From: Streptomyces venezuelae
Lineage (GTDB): Bacteria > Actinomycetota > Actinomycetes > Streptomycetales > Streptomycetaceae
DNA: 64,000 nt
Direction: 5' to 3'
Assembly: GCF_008642375.1 (NCBI RefSeq)
Contig: NZ_CP029194.1
Location: forward strand, 7,744,501-7,808,500
Shown in pieces: positions 27,915 to 35,980 of the stretch (the first letter of the stretch is position 1; the number at the start of each line of letters is the position of its first letter). The notes beneath the pieces are model-generated. The model had not been told where the DNA came from. It ran no database searches and saw only the letters and a program-made list of their open reading frames with translations. The translations under genes and the position numbers were made by a program.

Positions 27915-28388
27915 CTATGACGCGTCGCCGAGCGACAGCACCACCGCGGTCGTCCGGCCCTCCGGCGTGTCGTACTCGACGGTGTCGCCGGCGCGGTGGC
28001 CCAGCAGCGCGCGGCCGAGCGGGCTGTCGCCGGTCACCATGGTCGCGTCCAGCACCTCGGCGACCTCCCCGATCTGGACGGTCGCCTCCGTGGCGTCCGC
28101 GAACCGTACGGTCACGGAACTGCCGACGCCGACCGTGTCGGTGCTCGGCGGCCCGGCGACCGAACCCTCGCGCAGCCGCCCCTCGATCAGGGTGATGCGG
28201 GCGTCCAGGCGCTGGAGCTCCGTGACGCGCTGCAACTCGTCGGCCTGGTCGGCGCGGTCGCCGGGCTGATCGCCCCCGCCGTGGCGCAGGGTCACGGCGA
28301 CCGCTTCGCGTTCGGTGCGGAGATCGGCGAGTTCGCGTGCGAACGCCGCACGGGCGACGGCGTTGAGGGGCTCGGGTCCACCGGTCAT
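27915..28388 (-). CDS. GreA/GreB-family elongation factor-like protein
   Basis: This 157-residue protein has an N-terminal coiled-coil region (residues about 8-75, LRTEREAVAV...LQRLDARITLIEGRL) and a C-terminal FKBP-like GreA domain (VEYDTPEGRTTAVVLSLG). In GreA the coiled-coil tip enters the RNA polymerase secondary channel to stimulate transcript cleavage. Here the coiled coil is short and carries a Gly/Asp-rich interruption, so cleavage activity is uncertain. The ATG at 28388 begins the conserved part; its ribosome binding site is weak. Confidence 0.88.
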   Translation of the reverse strand: MTGGPEPLNAVARAAFARELADLRTEREAVAVTLRHGGGDQPGDRADQADELQRVTELQRLDARITLIEGRLREGSVAGPPSTDTVGVGSSVTVRFADATEATVQIGEVAEVLDATMVTGDSPLGRALLGHRAGDTVEYDTPEGRTTAVVLSLGDAS

Positions 28389-28760
28389 GTCTGATCCCGT
28401 CGGGCGGGCGGCACGAAGGCGTGCCGACGGTCGGTCAAGGCAAGCCGAAGGTATCAGGCGAATACGGGCATTCCGCCCAACGTGGCGGGGTGGTTCGGTG
28501 TCCGTGCCGGGGGGTGCGGAGGGGGTGTCCCCGACGCGCCGGTGGGCGTTTTCCGTGGGTTCGACGGGAGTTCGATTGCGGGAGTGTGGCAGATGCATGA
28601 CAAGCGCTCAACTCCCTTGAGCTACGCCCGTAGACCGGACAGTCTGCTGATCACCCGGAGCGCCCCACACGGCTCCCGGCCGTGCGTGTGACCCACACGC
28701 GCCCCCCACTGTCGCGCCGCCCCACACGAGGCGCGACGCCGAAGAGGAGGACTCCCTCGT
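28389..28760. promoter_or_regulatory. Intergenic region with inverted repeats upstream of the subtilase
   Basis: No gene is evident in these 372 bp. GCTCAA-ctccc-TTGAGC at 28606-28622 is a perfect inverted repeat and a candidate operator. GTCGCGCC (28711-28718) pairs perfectly with GGCGCGAC (28730-28737), forming a hairpin that ends 23 bases before the subtilase ATG and could lie in its 5' leader. Confidence 0.5.
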
Positions 28761-29975
28761 ATGGCACTCCCTCAGCACACCAAGGCCCGGCTCGCGCTGG
28801 CCGTCTCGGCCGCGACCGCGGCCGCCCTGCTCGGCACCTTCGCCGCCGTCCCCGCCCAGGCGGCCCCCGCCGAAGGCGTCGTCCTCGCGGCCGGGTCGGC
28901 CGACGCCGTGCCCGGCAGCTACATCGTCACCCTGAAGCAGGGCGCGGGCTTCAAGGCGGCCTCCGCCAAGGGCCGGGACCTGATATCCGGTTACGGCGGC
29001 ACGGTCCGCAAGACCTTCGGCTCCGCCCTCAACGGCTACACGGCCACCCTCGGCGCGGCGGAGGCCCGCCGCCTCGCCGCCGACCCCGCCGTCGCCTCCG
29101 TCGAGCAGAACCAGGTCTTCCGCGCCGACGCCACGCAGACCAACGCGCCCTGGGGCCTGGACCGCATCGACCAGGCGAACCTGCCGCTCAACGGCACGTA
29201 CACGTACCCCGACTCGGCGGGCGCCGGCGTCACCGCGTACGTCATCGACACCGGCGTCCGCGTCTCGCACGCGCAGTTCGGCGGGCGGGCCGTGAACGGC
29301 TACGACGCGGTCGACGGCGACACCGTCGCCCAGGACGGCAACGGCCACGGCACGCACGTCGCCACCACCATCGCGGGATCGACGTACGGCGTGGCCAAGG
29401 CCGCGAAGATCGTCGCCGTCCGGGTCCTCGACAACGCGGGCTCCGGCACCACCGCCGGCGTCATCGCGGGCATCGACTGGGTCACCTCCCACCACGCGGC
29501 GGGCGCCCCGGCCGTCGCCAACCTGTCCCTCGGGGGCGGCGCCTCCACCGCCCTCGACAACGCGGTGAAGAACTCCATCGCGGACGGCGTCACCTACGCC
29601 GTCGCCGCGGGCAACTCCGGCGTCAACGCGTCCTCCTCGTCGCCCGCCCGGGTCGCCGCCGCCATCACGGTCGGCGCCACGAGCAACACCGACGCCAAGG
29701 CGAGCTGGTCCAACTACGGTTCGGTGCTCGACCTCTTCGCCCCCGGCGTGTCGATCACCGCGGGCTGGCACACGAGCGACACGGCCACCAACACGATCTC
29801 GGGCACCTCGATGGCCACCCCGCACGTCGCGGGCGCCGCCGCCGTCTACCTCGCGGGCCAAACCTCCGCCACTCCGGCGCAGGTCGCGACCGCTCTGGTG
29901 AACGGCTCGACCCCGAACAAGGTGACCAGCCCGGGCAGCGGTTCGCCCAACCGCCTGCTGCGGCTCGTCCCGTAG
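28761..29975 (+). CDS. Secreted subtilisin-like serine protease (S8, proteinase K type)
   Basis: This 404-residue preproprotein has a signal peptide (about residues 1-35, ending AQA), an I9 inhibitor propeptide (VPGSYIVTLKQG to VASVEQNQVF), and an S8 catalytic domain with Asp in YVIDTGVRVSH, His in GHGTHVA and Ser in GTSMATPHVAGA. The ATG has AGGAGGA about nine bases upstream. It is an extracellular protease, released after propeptide cleavage. The C-terminus ends with the fold, with no extra domain. A hairpin terminator follows. Confidence 0.96.
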   Translation: MALPQHTKARLALAVSAATAAALLGTFAAVPAQAAPAEGVVLAAGSADAVPGSYIVTLKQGAGFKAASAKGRDLISGYGGTVRKTFGSALNGYTATLGAAEARRLAADPAVASVEQNQVFRADATQTNAPWGLDRIDQANLPLNGTYTYPDSAGAGVTAYVIDTGVRVSHAQFGGRAVNGYDAVDGDTVAQDGNGHGTHVATTIAGSTYGVAKAAKIVAVRVLDNAGSGTTAGVIAGIDWVTSHHAAGAPAVANLSLGGGASTALDNAVKNSIADGVTYAVAAGNSGVNASSSSPARVAAAITVGATSNTDAKASWSNYGSVLDLFAPGVSITAGWHTSDTATNTISGTSMATPHVAGAAAVYLAGQTSATPAQVATALVNGSTPNKVTSPGSGSPNRLLRLVP

Positions 29976-29991
29976 CGCGGACATGACCGGT

Positions 29992-30018
29992 GTCGGGGGT
30001 CTTGCGCGGACCCCCGAC
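29992..30018 (+). terminator. Terminator hairpin after the subtilase
   Basis: GTCGGGGGTC and GACCCCCGAC form a perfect 10-bp stem with a 7-nt loop, 17 bases after the stop codon. Confidence 0.75.
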
Positions 30019-30042
30019 CCTCTCTACCCTCGCGGCTCAATG

Positions 30043-30061
30043 GTTAGGAAAACTTCCTAAC
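30043..30061. promoter_or_regulatory. CsnR-like palindromic operator
   Basis: GTTAGGAAAACTTCCTAAC is a perfect 8-3-8 palindrome 29 bp before the GH8 start. It closely resembles the TTAGGAAAGTTTCCTAA palindrome bound by the ROK-family repressor CsnR upstream of Streptomyces chitosanase genes. Confidence 0.75.
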
Positions 30062-30090
30062 GAATGAGCCGCGAAGGAAAGGGAGTTGTC

Positions 30091-31782
30091 ATGCGTCGTC
30101 GAAGCGTCTCGCTTCTCGGGCTCGCCGGACTGCTGGTGCTGCCCCTGACGTCGATCCCGCAGGCACAGGCACAGGCACCGGCGCAGCCGCGTGCGCAGGC
30201 ACAGGACCAGGCCGCCGCCGACGGTCTCGTCTCCGCCGGAAAGCCGGTGACGGCCTCCTCGATCGAGGGTACGGGCTTCGAAGCCGGCCGCGCGGTGGAC
30301 GGCAACACCGCCACCCGCTGGGCCAGCCTGGAAGGCGTCGACCCCCAGTGGGTCAGGATCGACCTCGGCGCGACGCACACCGTCTCCCGGGTGAAGCTCA
30401 ACTGGGAGGCCGCCTACGGCAAGGCGTACCGGATCCAGACCTCGGCCGACGGCTCGACCTGGACCGATGTCTACGCGACCACGACCGGCGACGGCGGCGT
30501 CGACGACCTCGCGGTCTCCGGCAGCGGCCGGTACCTCCGGATGCACGGGACCTCGCGCGGCACCCCGTACGGCTACTCCCTCTGGGAGTTCGAGGTCTAC
30601 GGCGCCCCGAGCGGCGGCGGTGTCCCCGGCGGACCGGCCGTCCCCTTCGGCAGCCACCTGAAGCCGTACGCGGCGGGCACGCTGAAGCCCTCCGGCACGC
30701 AGGCCGCCATCGACCAGAAGGTCGTCGACTACTACAACAAGTGGAAGGCCGCCTTCGTCCGCCAGAACTGCGGCAACGGCTGGTACCAGGTCATCTCGCC
30801 CGACGCCGACCACCCGTACGTCGCCGAGGCGCAGGGCTACGGCATGGTCGTCACCGCGACGATGGCCGGCGCCGACCCCGACGCGAAGAAGATCTTCGAC
30901 GGTCTCGTGAAGTGGAAGATCGACCACCCGTCCTCGATCAACCCGGACCTCCTCGCGGCCGAACAGGACGCCGCCTGCAGGAGCGTCAACGGCGGTGACG
31001 GCGCCACCGACGGCGACATGGACGTGGCCTACGGCCTGCTCCTCGCCGACAAGCAGTGGGGCAGCGCCGGCACCTACAACTACAAGGACCTCGCGCTCAA
31101 GCACATCGCCGCGATCAAGAAGGACGAGCTCAACCCCACGACCAAGCTCCTCAAGCTGGGCGACTGGAGCAGCTCGGGCGACCAGTACTACTACATCTCC
31201 CGCACCTCGGACTGGATGGTCGACCACTTCCGCGCATTCCGTACGGCCTCCGGCGACACCACCTGGGACGCCGTGCGCAGCGCGCACCAGACGCAGATCT
31301 CGCGGCTCCAGTCGACGTACGCCTCCGGCACCGGCCTGCTGCCCGACTTCGTCGTCGACACGAACACCACGCCCAAGCCGGCCCCCGGCCAGGTCCTGGA
31401 GGACCCGAACGACGGCGCGTACTGGTGGAACGCGTGCCGTACCCCGTGGCGCATCGCGGACGACGCGGTGACCAGCGGCGACGCCACGTCGCTCGCGGCG
31501 GCGCGGAAGCTCAACAGCTGGATCAAGTCGAAGACCGGCGGCGACCCGAACAAGATCGCCATCGGCTACAGGCTCAACGGCACCCAGATATCGGCGGGCA
31601 GCGAGGCCGCGTTCTTCGCGCCGTTCGCCGTGGCGGCCATGACCGACCCGGGCAGCCAGGCATGGCTGGACGCCCTCTGGAACAAGATGCTGACCACCCC
31701 GGTCGACACGAGCAGCTACTTCTCGGCCAGCATCCAGCTCCAGGTCATGATCACAGCCTCGGGCAACCACTGGGTCCCGTAG
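30091..31782 (+). CDS. Secreted GH8 glycoside hydrolase with N-terminal discoidin/CBM32-like domain
   Basis: This 563-residue secreted enzyme has a signal peptide (about residues 1-29), an F5/8 type C (discoidin, CBM32-like) domain at about 45-175 (VDGNTATRWAS, WVRIDLGATHTVSRVKLNWE), a Gly/Pro linker and a GH8 domain (about 190-563). The general acid is Glu246 in AEAQGYGM, and the DGDMDVAYGLLLADKQWG strand carries the second conserved acid. GH8 includes cellulases, xylanases and chitosanases. The CsnR-like palindrome upstream and the discoidin domain, as in Paenibacillus GH8 chitosanase/glucanases, favour chitosan. The ATG has AAAGGGAG five bases ahead. Confidence 0.92.
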   Translation: MRRRSVSLLGLAGLLVLPLTSIPQAQAQAPAQPRAQAQDQAAADGLVSAGKPVTASSIEGTGFEAGRAVDGNTATRWASLEGVDPQWVRIDLGATHTVSRVKLNWEAAYGKAYRIQTSADGSTWTDVYATTTGDGGVDDLAVSGSGRYLRMHGTSRGTPYGYSLWEFEVYGAPSGGGVPGGPAVPFGSHLKPYAAGTLKPSGTQAAIDQKVVDYYNKWKAAFVRQNCGNGWYQVISPDADHPYVAEAQGYGMVVTATMAGADPDAKKIFDGLVKWKIDHPSSINPDLLAAEQDAACRSVNGGDGATDGDMDVAYGLLLADKQWGSAGTYNYKDLALKHIAAIKKDELNPTTKLLKLGDWSSSGDQYYYISRTSDWMVDHFRAFRTASGDTTWDAVRSAHQTQISRLQSTYASGTGLLPDFVVDTNTTPKPAPGQVLEDPNDGAYWWNACRTPWRIADDAVTSGDATSLAAARKLNSWIKSKTGGDPNKIAIGYRLNGTQISAGSEAAFFAPFAVAAMTDPGSQAWLDALWNKMLTTPVDTSSYFSASIQLQVMITASGNHWVP

Positions 31783-31797
31783 GGGCCGTCGCGCCCA

Positions 31798-32955
31798 TCA
31801 GTGGTGGAAGAGCCTCAGCCCGGTGCGCGCGAGAGCGATCCCGTGCTCCCGGCAGGCGTCCTCGACGTCGGTCGAGCGGATCGACCCGCCGGGTTCGGCG
31901 ATGGCGGTGACGCCGTGCCGGTGCGCGTGGTCGACGTTGTCCCGGAAGGGCAGCGCGCCGTCCGAGGCGAACGCCACCCCGGTCAGCTCCGCGAGCCACC
32001 CGGCGCGCTGGTCGTGGTCGAGGTCGAGGGCGGGCACGGACAGGGCCCCGGACAGGCGCGTGCGCTCGTCCGGGGTGAGGTCGCCCTCGACGAACCTGAT
32101 CTGCCAGTTGATCCGGTCCTGCCGGCGGACGCCCGGCCGGAAGGCGAGCGCCCGGACGGCGGGGTGGCGGCGCAGCCACCACGTGTCGGTCTTCGCGCCC
32201 GCCAGCCGGGTGCAGTCCACCCGGGACTGCTGCCCGGCACCGATCCCCAGGGTCGCCCCGCCGCGCACGTAGCAGACGGAGTTGGACTGGGTGTGGCGCA
32301 GTACCGCGAGTCCGAGCAGCAGGTCCTCCGCGGCCGTCGTCGTGAGCTCACCGCAGACGACGTCGTCCAGGAGGGCGGGGGACAGCGGCACGTCGTCACG
32401 CTGCTGCGTCAGCCGGACGCCGAACACCTCCCGGGCCTCGTGGCTCGACGGGGTGAAGGCCTCGTCGGCCTCCATGACCAGGAAGCGGCCGCTCTTCTTC
32501 CGGCTGAGGGTCTCGACGGTGCCCGGTGCGTAGCCGGGGGCGATGACCCCGTCGCAGACCACCCGGGTCAGCAGCTCGGCGAGCTCGGCGTCGACCGGGT
32601 GCGAGACGGCGGCGAAGTCGCCGTACGAGGACTTCGGATCGGCGTCACGGGCCCGCAGATAGGCGCTCGTGAGCGCGCCGACGCCGTCGCGGCCGACGCC
32701 GTACAGCTCGGCGGTCACCTCGTCGACCGGCCCGGCCACCGCCGCTCCGGCCGGCGAGACGTGCTTGAAGGAGGCGGCGGCCGGCCGGCCCAGGACCCGG
32801 CTCGCCTCCCGCACCAACTGCCAGCTGTTCAGCGCGTCGAGGACATTGATGTAGGACGGGCTGCCGTTCACCACCCGGACCGGTCGGCTCCCGGGCTCCA
32901 CCGGCGCGGCGGTCGCCACCAGCTGCTGGGGATTGATGCCGTAACGCAGTTCCAT
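31798..32955 (-). CDS. Stand-alone AICAR formyltransferase (PurH AICARFT domain only)
   Basis: This 385-residue protein matches the transformylase half of PurH: YGINPQQ at the start, the catalytic Lys-His in SFKHVSPAGAAV, SRVDCTRLAGAKTDTWWLR, and SDGALPFRDNVDHAHRHGV. It lacks the IMP cyclohydrolase (MGS-like) domain. It would formylate AICAR (ZMP) with 10-formyl-THF to give FAICAR. AGGAGG lies seven bases before the ATG. A ZTP riboswitch precedes it, which is exactly the ligand logic expected, since ZMP and ZTP accumulate when folate is short. It may be a backup for a bifunctional PurH encoded elsewhere. Confidence 0.92.
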   Translation of the reverse strand: MELRYGINPQQLVATAAPVEPGSRPVRVVNGSPSYINVLDALNSWQLVREASRVLGRPAAASFKHVSPAGAAVAGPVDEVTAELYGVGRDGVGALTSAYLRARDADPKSSYGDFAAVSHPVDAELAELLTRVVCDGVIAPGYAPGTVETLSRKKSGRFLVMEADEAFTPSSHEAREVFGVRLTQQRDDVPLSPALLDDVVCGELTTTAAEDLLLGLAVLRHTQSNSVCYVRGGATLGIGAGQQSRVDCTRLAGAKTDTWWLRRHPAVRALAFRPGVRRQDRINWQIRFVEGDLTPDERTRLSGALSVPALDLDHDQRAGWLAELTGVAFASDGALPFRDNVDHAHRHGVTAIAEPGGSIRSTDVEDACREHGIALARTGLRLFHH

Positions 32956-32989
32956 CTGAGGACCTCCTGGGTCAGCGGGACATCACTGA

Positions 32990-33084
32990 CGCAGGCGCCC
33001 AGGCGGTCGACGCGCACACGGGAAAGCGACCAACTGCCGCTCCCCGGTGGTGATCCACCTTCGCCAGTCGCGGCGGTCACGATG
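32990..33084 (-). ncRNA. ZTP riboswitch (pfl motif)
   Basis: Read on the minus strand, the leader contains the conserved pfl/ZTP aptamer blocks in order: CGTGACCGCCGCGACTGGCG, GGTGGATCACCACC, GGGGAGC, a variable linker, and the hallmark CCGCCTGGGC (complement at 32997-33006). A short GTCAG/CTGAC hairpin just before the AGGAGG may be part of the expression platform. Binding of ZMP/ZTP should switch on the AICAR formyltransferase gene. Confidence 0.87.
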
Positions 33085-33103
33085 CTACCCGTGCGCCGGA
33101 AAC

Positions 33104-33145
33104 GCGGCGCGCCGCACCCCCCGTACGGGAAGTGCGGCGCGCCGC
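33104..33145 (-). terminator. Terminator of the GAPDH gene
   Basis: A perfect 14-bp stem (33104-33117 with 33132-33145, 14-nt loop) lies 22 bases after the GAPDH stop and just before the ZTP riboswitch, insulating the two minus-strand units. Confidence 0.85.
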
Positions 33146-33166
33146 CGTGCTGTCGGTGCCGGGGGA

Positions 33167-34612
33167 TCAGACCGCCGGAGCCGGGAAGGTCGGGTACTCC
33201 ACGCCGGAGACGTGCTGGACGACCCGGATGACCTGGCACGAGTAGCCGAACTCGTTGTCGTACCACAGGTAGAGGATCGCGTTGTCGCCGTCGACCTTGG
33301 TCGCGCCGGCGTCGACGATCGACGCGTGGCGCGAGCCGACGAAGTCCATCGAGACGGCGTCGGGGGCCGTGGTGAAGTCGATCTGGCGCTTCAGCGGCGA
33401 GTGCAGCGAGACGTCGCGGAGGTACTCGAGGACCTCGTCACGGGTGGTCTCACGGCCCAGGCGCAGGCTCAGGATGGCGATCGAGACGTCCGGGACGGGG
33501 ACGCGGATCGAGCTGCCGGTGATGGGGGCCTTGAGGTCCGGCAGCGCCTTCGCGACGGCCGAGGCGGCACCGGTCTCGGTGATCACCATGTTCAGCGGCG
33601 CGGAGCGGCCGCGACGGTCGGCCTTGTGGTAGTTGTCGAGCAGGTTCTGGTCGTTCGTGAACGAGTGGACCGTCTCGACGTGGCCGCGGAGCACGCCGTA
33701 CTCGTCGTCCATCGCCTTCAGCGGCGGGACGATCGCGTTGGTCGTGCAGGACGCGCAGGACAGGATCTTCTCGTCCGGCTTGACCGTGTCGTGGTTCACA
33801 CCGTGCACGATGTTGGGCACGTCGCCCTTGCCGGGCGCGGTCAGGACGACCTTGTCGATGCCGGGGCGCAGGTGCTTGGAGAGGCCCTCGCGGTCGCGCC
33901 ACTTGCCGGTGTTGTCGATGAGGATGGCGTTGTCGATGCCGTACGCCGTGTAGTCGACCTCGGAGGGGTCGTTGGCGTAGATCACCTTGATCGTGTTGCC
34001 GTTGGCGACGATCGTGCTGTTCGCCTCGTCGACCGTGATCGTGCCCTGGAACTGGCCGTGGATCGAGTCGCGGCGCAGCAGCGAGGCGCGCTTCACGAGA
34101 TCCTGCTCGCCACCACCGCGGACGACGATCGCGCGCAGGCGCAGACCGTTGCCGGAGCCGGCCTTCTCGATGAGGAGGCGGGCGACGAGGCGGCCGATGC
34201 GGCCGAAGCCGTAGAGGACGACGTCGCGTCCGTCGCGGCGCTCGATCTTGTTCTCACCGATGGCGCCGGCGACGGCCTCGGCCGTGAACTCGGCGACGGA
34301 GAGACCGCGGTCGTCGGTCTTGTAGTCCGCGGCCAGCACGCCGATGTCGATCTGGCACGGGCCGAGGTCGAGGGTCGTGAGCGTCTGGAGGAAGGGGAGC
34401 GTCTCGGTGACCGAGAGCTCCTCGCCGTCGATCTGCCGGGCGAAGCGGTGGGTCTTGAGGATGCTGACCACCGACTTGTTCACCAGGGAGCGGCTGTGGA
34501 CCAGGACGGTGACGTCCTGCTCCCGGTGCAGCTTCCCGATGATCGGGATCATCGACTCCGCGATCTCCTCGCGGTTCTTCCAGCTGGTGAACGAGTCGTC
34601 ATTGACAGTCAC
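33167..34612 (-). CDS. Glyceraldehyde-3-phosphate dehydrogenase, long form
   Basis: This 481-residue GAPDH carries an extra N-terminal region of about 125 residues (helical, VLVHSRSLVNKSVVSIL) ahead of the NAD-binding start VVLYGFGRIGRLVARLL. The active-site Cys is in SCASCTTNA, and the C-terminal WYDNEFGYSCQV is typical. It interconverts glyceraldehyde 3-phosphate and 1,3-bisphosphoglycerate. Actinobacteria often have this long paralogue beside a standard Gap. The GTG start at 34612 has AAAGA upstream. It ends in a strong terminator and looks monocistronic. Confidence 0.93.
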   Translation of the reverse strand: MTVNDDSFTSWKNREEIAESMIPIIGKLHREQDVTVLVHSRSLVNKSVVSILKTHRFARQIDGEELSVTETLPFLQTLTTLDLGPCQIDIGVLAADYKTDDRGLSVAEFTAEAVAGAIGENKIERRDGRDVVLYGFGRIGRLVARLLIEKAGSGNGLRLRAIVVRGGGEQDLVKRASLLRRDSIHGQFQGTITVDEANSTIVANGNTIKVIYANDPSEVDYTAYGIDNAILIDNTGKWRDREGLSKHLRPGIDKVVLTAPGKGDVPNIVHGVNHDTVKPDEKILSCASCTTNAIVPPLKAMDDEYGVLRGHVETVHSFTNDQNLLDNYHKADRRGRSAPLNMVITETGAASAVAKALPDLKAPITGSSIRVPVPDVSIAILSLRLGRETTRDEVLEYLRDVSLHSPLKRQIDFTTAPDAVSMDFVGSRHASIVDAGATKVDGDNAILYLWYDNEFGYSCQVIRVVQHVSGVEYPTFPAPAV

Positions 34613-34785
34613 AAGTTTATCTTTCGAGCTAGGCGGCGCTCATATGGTAACCCCAGGTCCGTGCGGTGCCTCAGAGGGGTGGCGCATCACACGTCCGGCC
34701 GCGGTGAGCAGGCTCGCAGAGTCCCGGCGTCCGAGCACGGCCGTTCCACGGGCTGGTCACGGCCCGGCGGGACCGGGTCCGGCCG

Positions 34786-35817
34786 TCAGGGGAAGACGAG
34801 GGTCCGGAAGACCTCGCGGACACGGGCCAGCGGACCGGGATCCCGGGTGAAGTACAGCCGGTTCGTGAGCAGCACCGCCCAGCGGTCGCGCGCGGGCGAG
34901 ACCCACAGGCCCGTGCCCGTGAAGCCGAAGTGCGCCCAGACGTCGTCCTCGGGCTCCGTGCCCGGCGCCGGGTGCCAGAAGAGCCCGCGCGGCGGGGTGA
35001 GCGGGCCGGTGCGGACGCGCAGCGAGGCCGCCGTCCACTCGGCGGAGAAGGTGCCGGGCACCGGGGCGAGGAGGTGGCGCAGGAACAGGCCGATGTCGCC
35101 GGCGGTGGTGAAGACGCCCGCGATCCCGCAGGCGCCGCCGAGCAGCCGGGCCGAGAAGTCGTGCACGGTCCCCCGGAGCGGGGCGCCGCTCTCCTCGTCG
35201 TACTCGGTGGGCGCGCACCGCTCCACGCCCTCGGCGGGCAGGGGCCCGTACCGCGTCTCCGTCATGCCGAGCGGTGTCCAGACCCGGTCCTCCGCGAGCC
35301 GGGTCAGCGAGCGGCGCGTGAGGTGCTCGGCGAGGTAGCCGAGGATGAGCGCCGCCCGGTCGGTGTAGGCGACGGCCTCCCCGGGCCGGTGCCGCAGCGG
35401 TTCGGCGAGGACCCCGTCCCGGACGTCCTGCGGGTCGGAGCCGTACAGGGGCCGCAGATTGGCGCGCAGCGGCAGCCCCGCGGTGTGGGTGAGGAGGTTC
35501 AGGGCCGTGACGCCGGCGAGGGGCCGCCCCACGGCCTCCGGCCAGTACGCGCCGAGCGGCGCCTCCGGCTCCAGCTTCCCCGCGTCGACGAGGGTGCCGA
35601 CCACGGCCCATACCGCGAGGATCTTGGTCAGGCTCGCGACGTCGAAGAGCGTGTCCCGGAGCATCGGCCCGCCCGGTCGCGCGGGATCGAGCGCGCCGAC
35701 GGACCCCTCGCAGAGGGTGGTACGGGCATCGCCCACGGCCCACACGGCGCCGGGGTACACGCCCGCGCGCACGCCGTCGTCGAGGAGCCGCTCGAAGGGT
35801 TCGCTGCTCTGGGCCAA
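34786..35817 (-). CDS. Serine hydrolase, beta-lactamase class C/esterase family
   Basis: This 343-residue protein has the SxxK nucleophile motif at Ser62-Lys65 (VASLTK), a YxD motif (AVAYTDRAA, equivalent to YxN) and HFGFTGTG near the C-terminus, as in EstB-like esterases and class C beta-lactamase relatives. No signal peptide is seen, so it is probably cytoplasmic and an esterase or amidase. The TTG start at 35817 has GGAGG six bases ahead; the longer frame to 36003 has no comparable support. Confidence 0.87.
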   Translation of the reverse strand: MAQSSEPFERLLDDGVRAGVYPGAVWAVGDARTTLCEGSVGALDPARPGGPMLRDTLFDVASLTKILAVWAVVGTLVDAGKLEPEAPLGAYWPEAVGRPLAGVTALNLLTHTAGLPLRANLRPLYGSDPQDVRDGVLAEPLRHRPGEAVAYTDRAALILGYLAEHLTRRSLTRLAEDRVWTPLGMTETRYGPLPAEGVERCAPTEYDEESGAPLRGTVHDFSARLLGGACGIAGVFTTAGDIGLFLRHLLAPVPGTFSAEWTAASLRVRTGPLTPPRGLFWHPAPGTEPEDDVWAHFGFTGTGLWVSPARDRWAVLLTNRLYFTRDPGPLARVREVFRTLVFP

Positions 35818-35980
35818 GGCGTGCCTCCGGCGGATCGGGGCGGGCCCGACCGGGGGCCGGCGGGCAGGACCCGTCCGGAGCGGACGGGCAGCACGCGTCC
35901 GCTCCCTGACGGGCCGCGCTCCGGAGTCATGCCCGGGCTGTGGGGGAAGACACCCTTCCGTCAGCTCCTGTCCCAGGACC

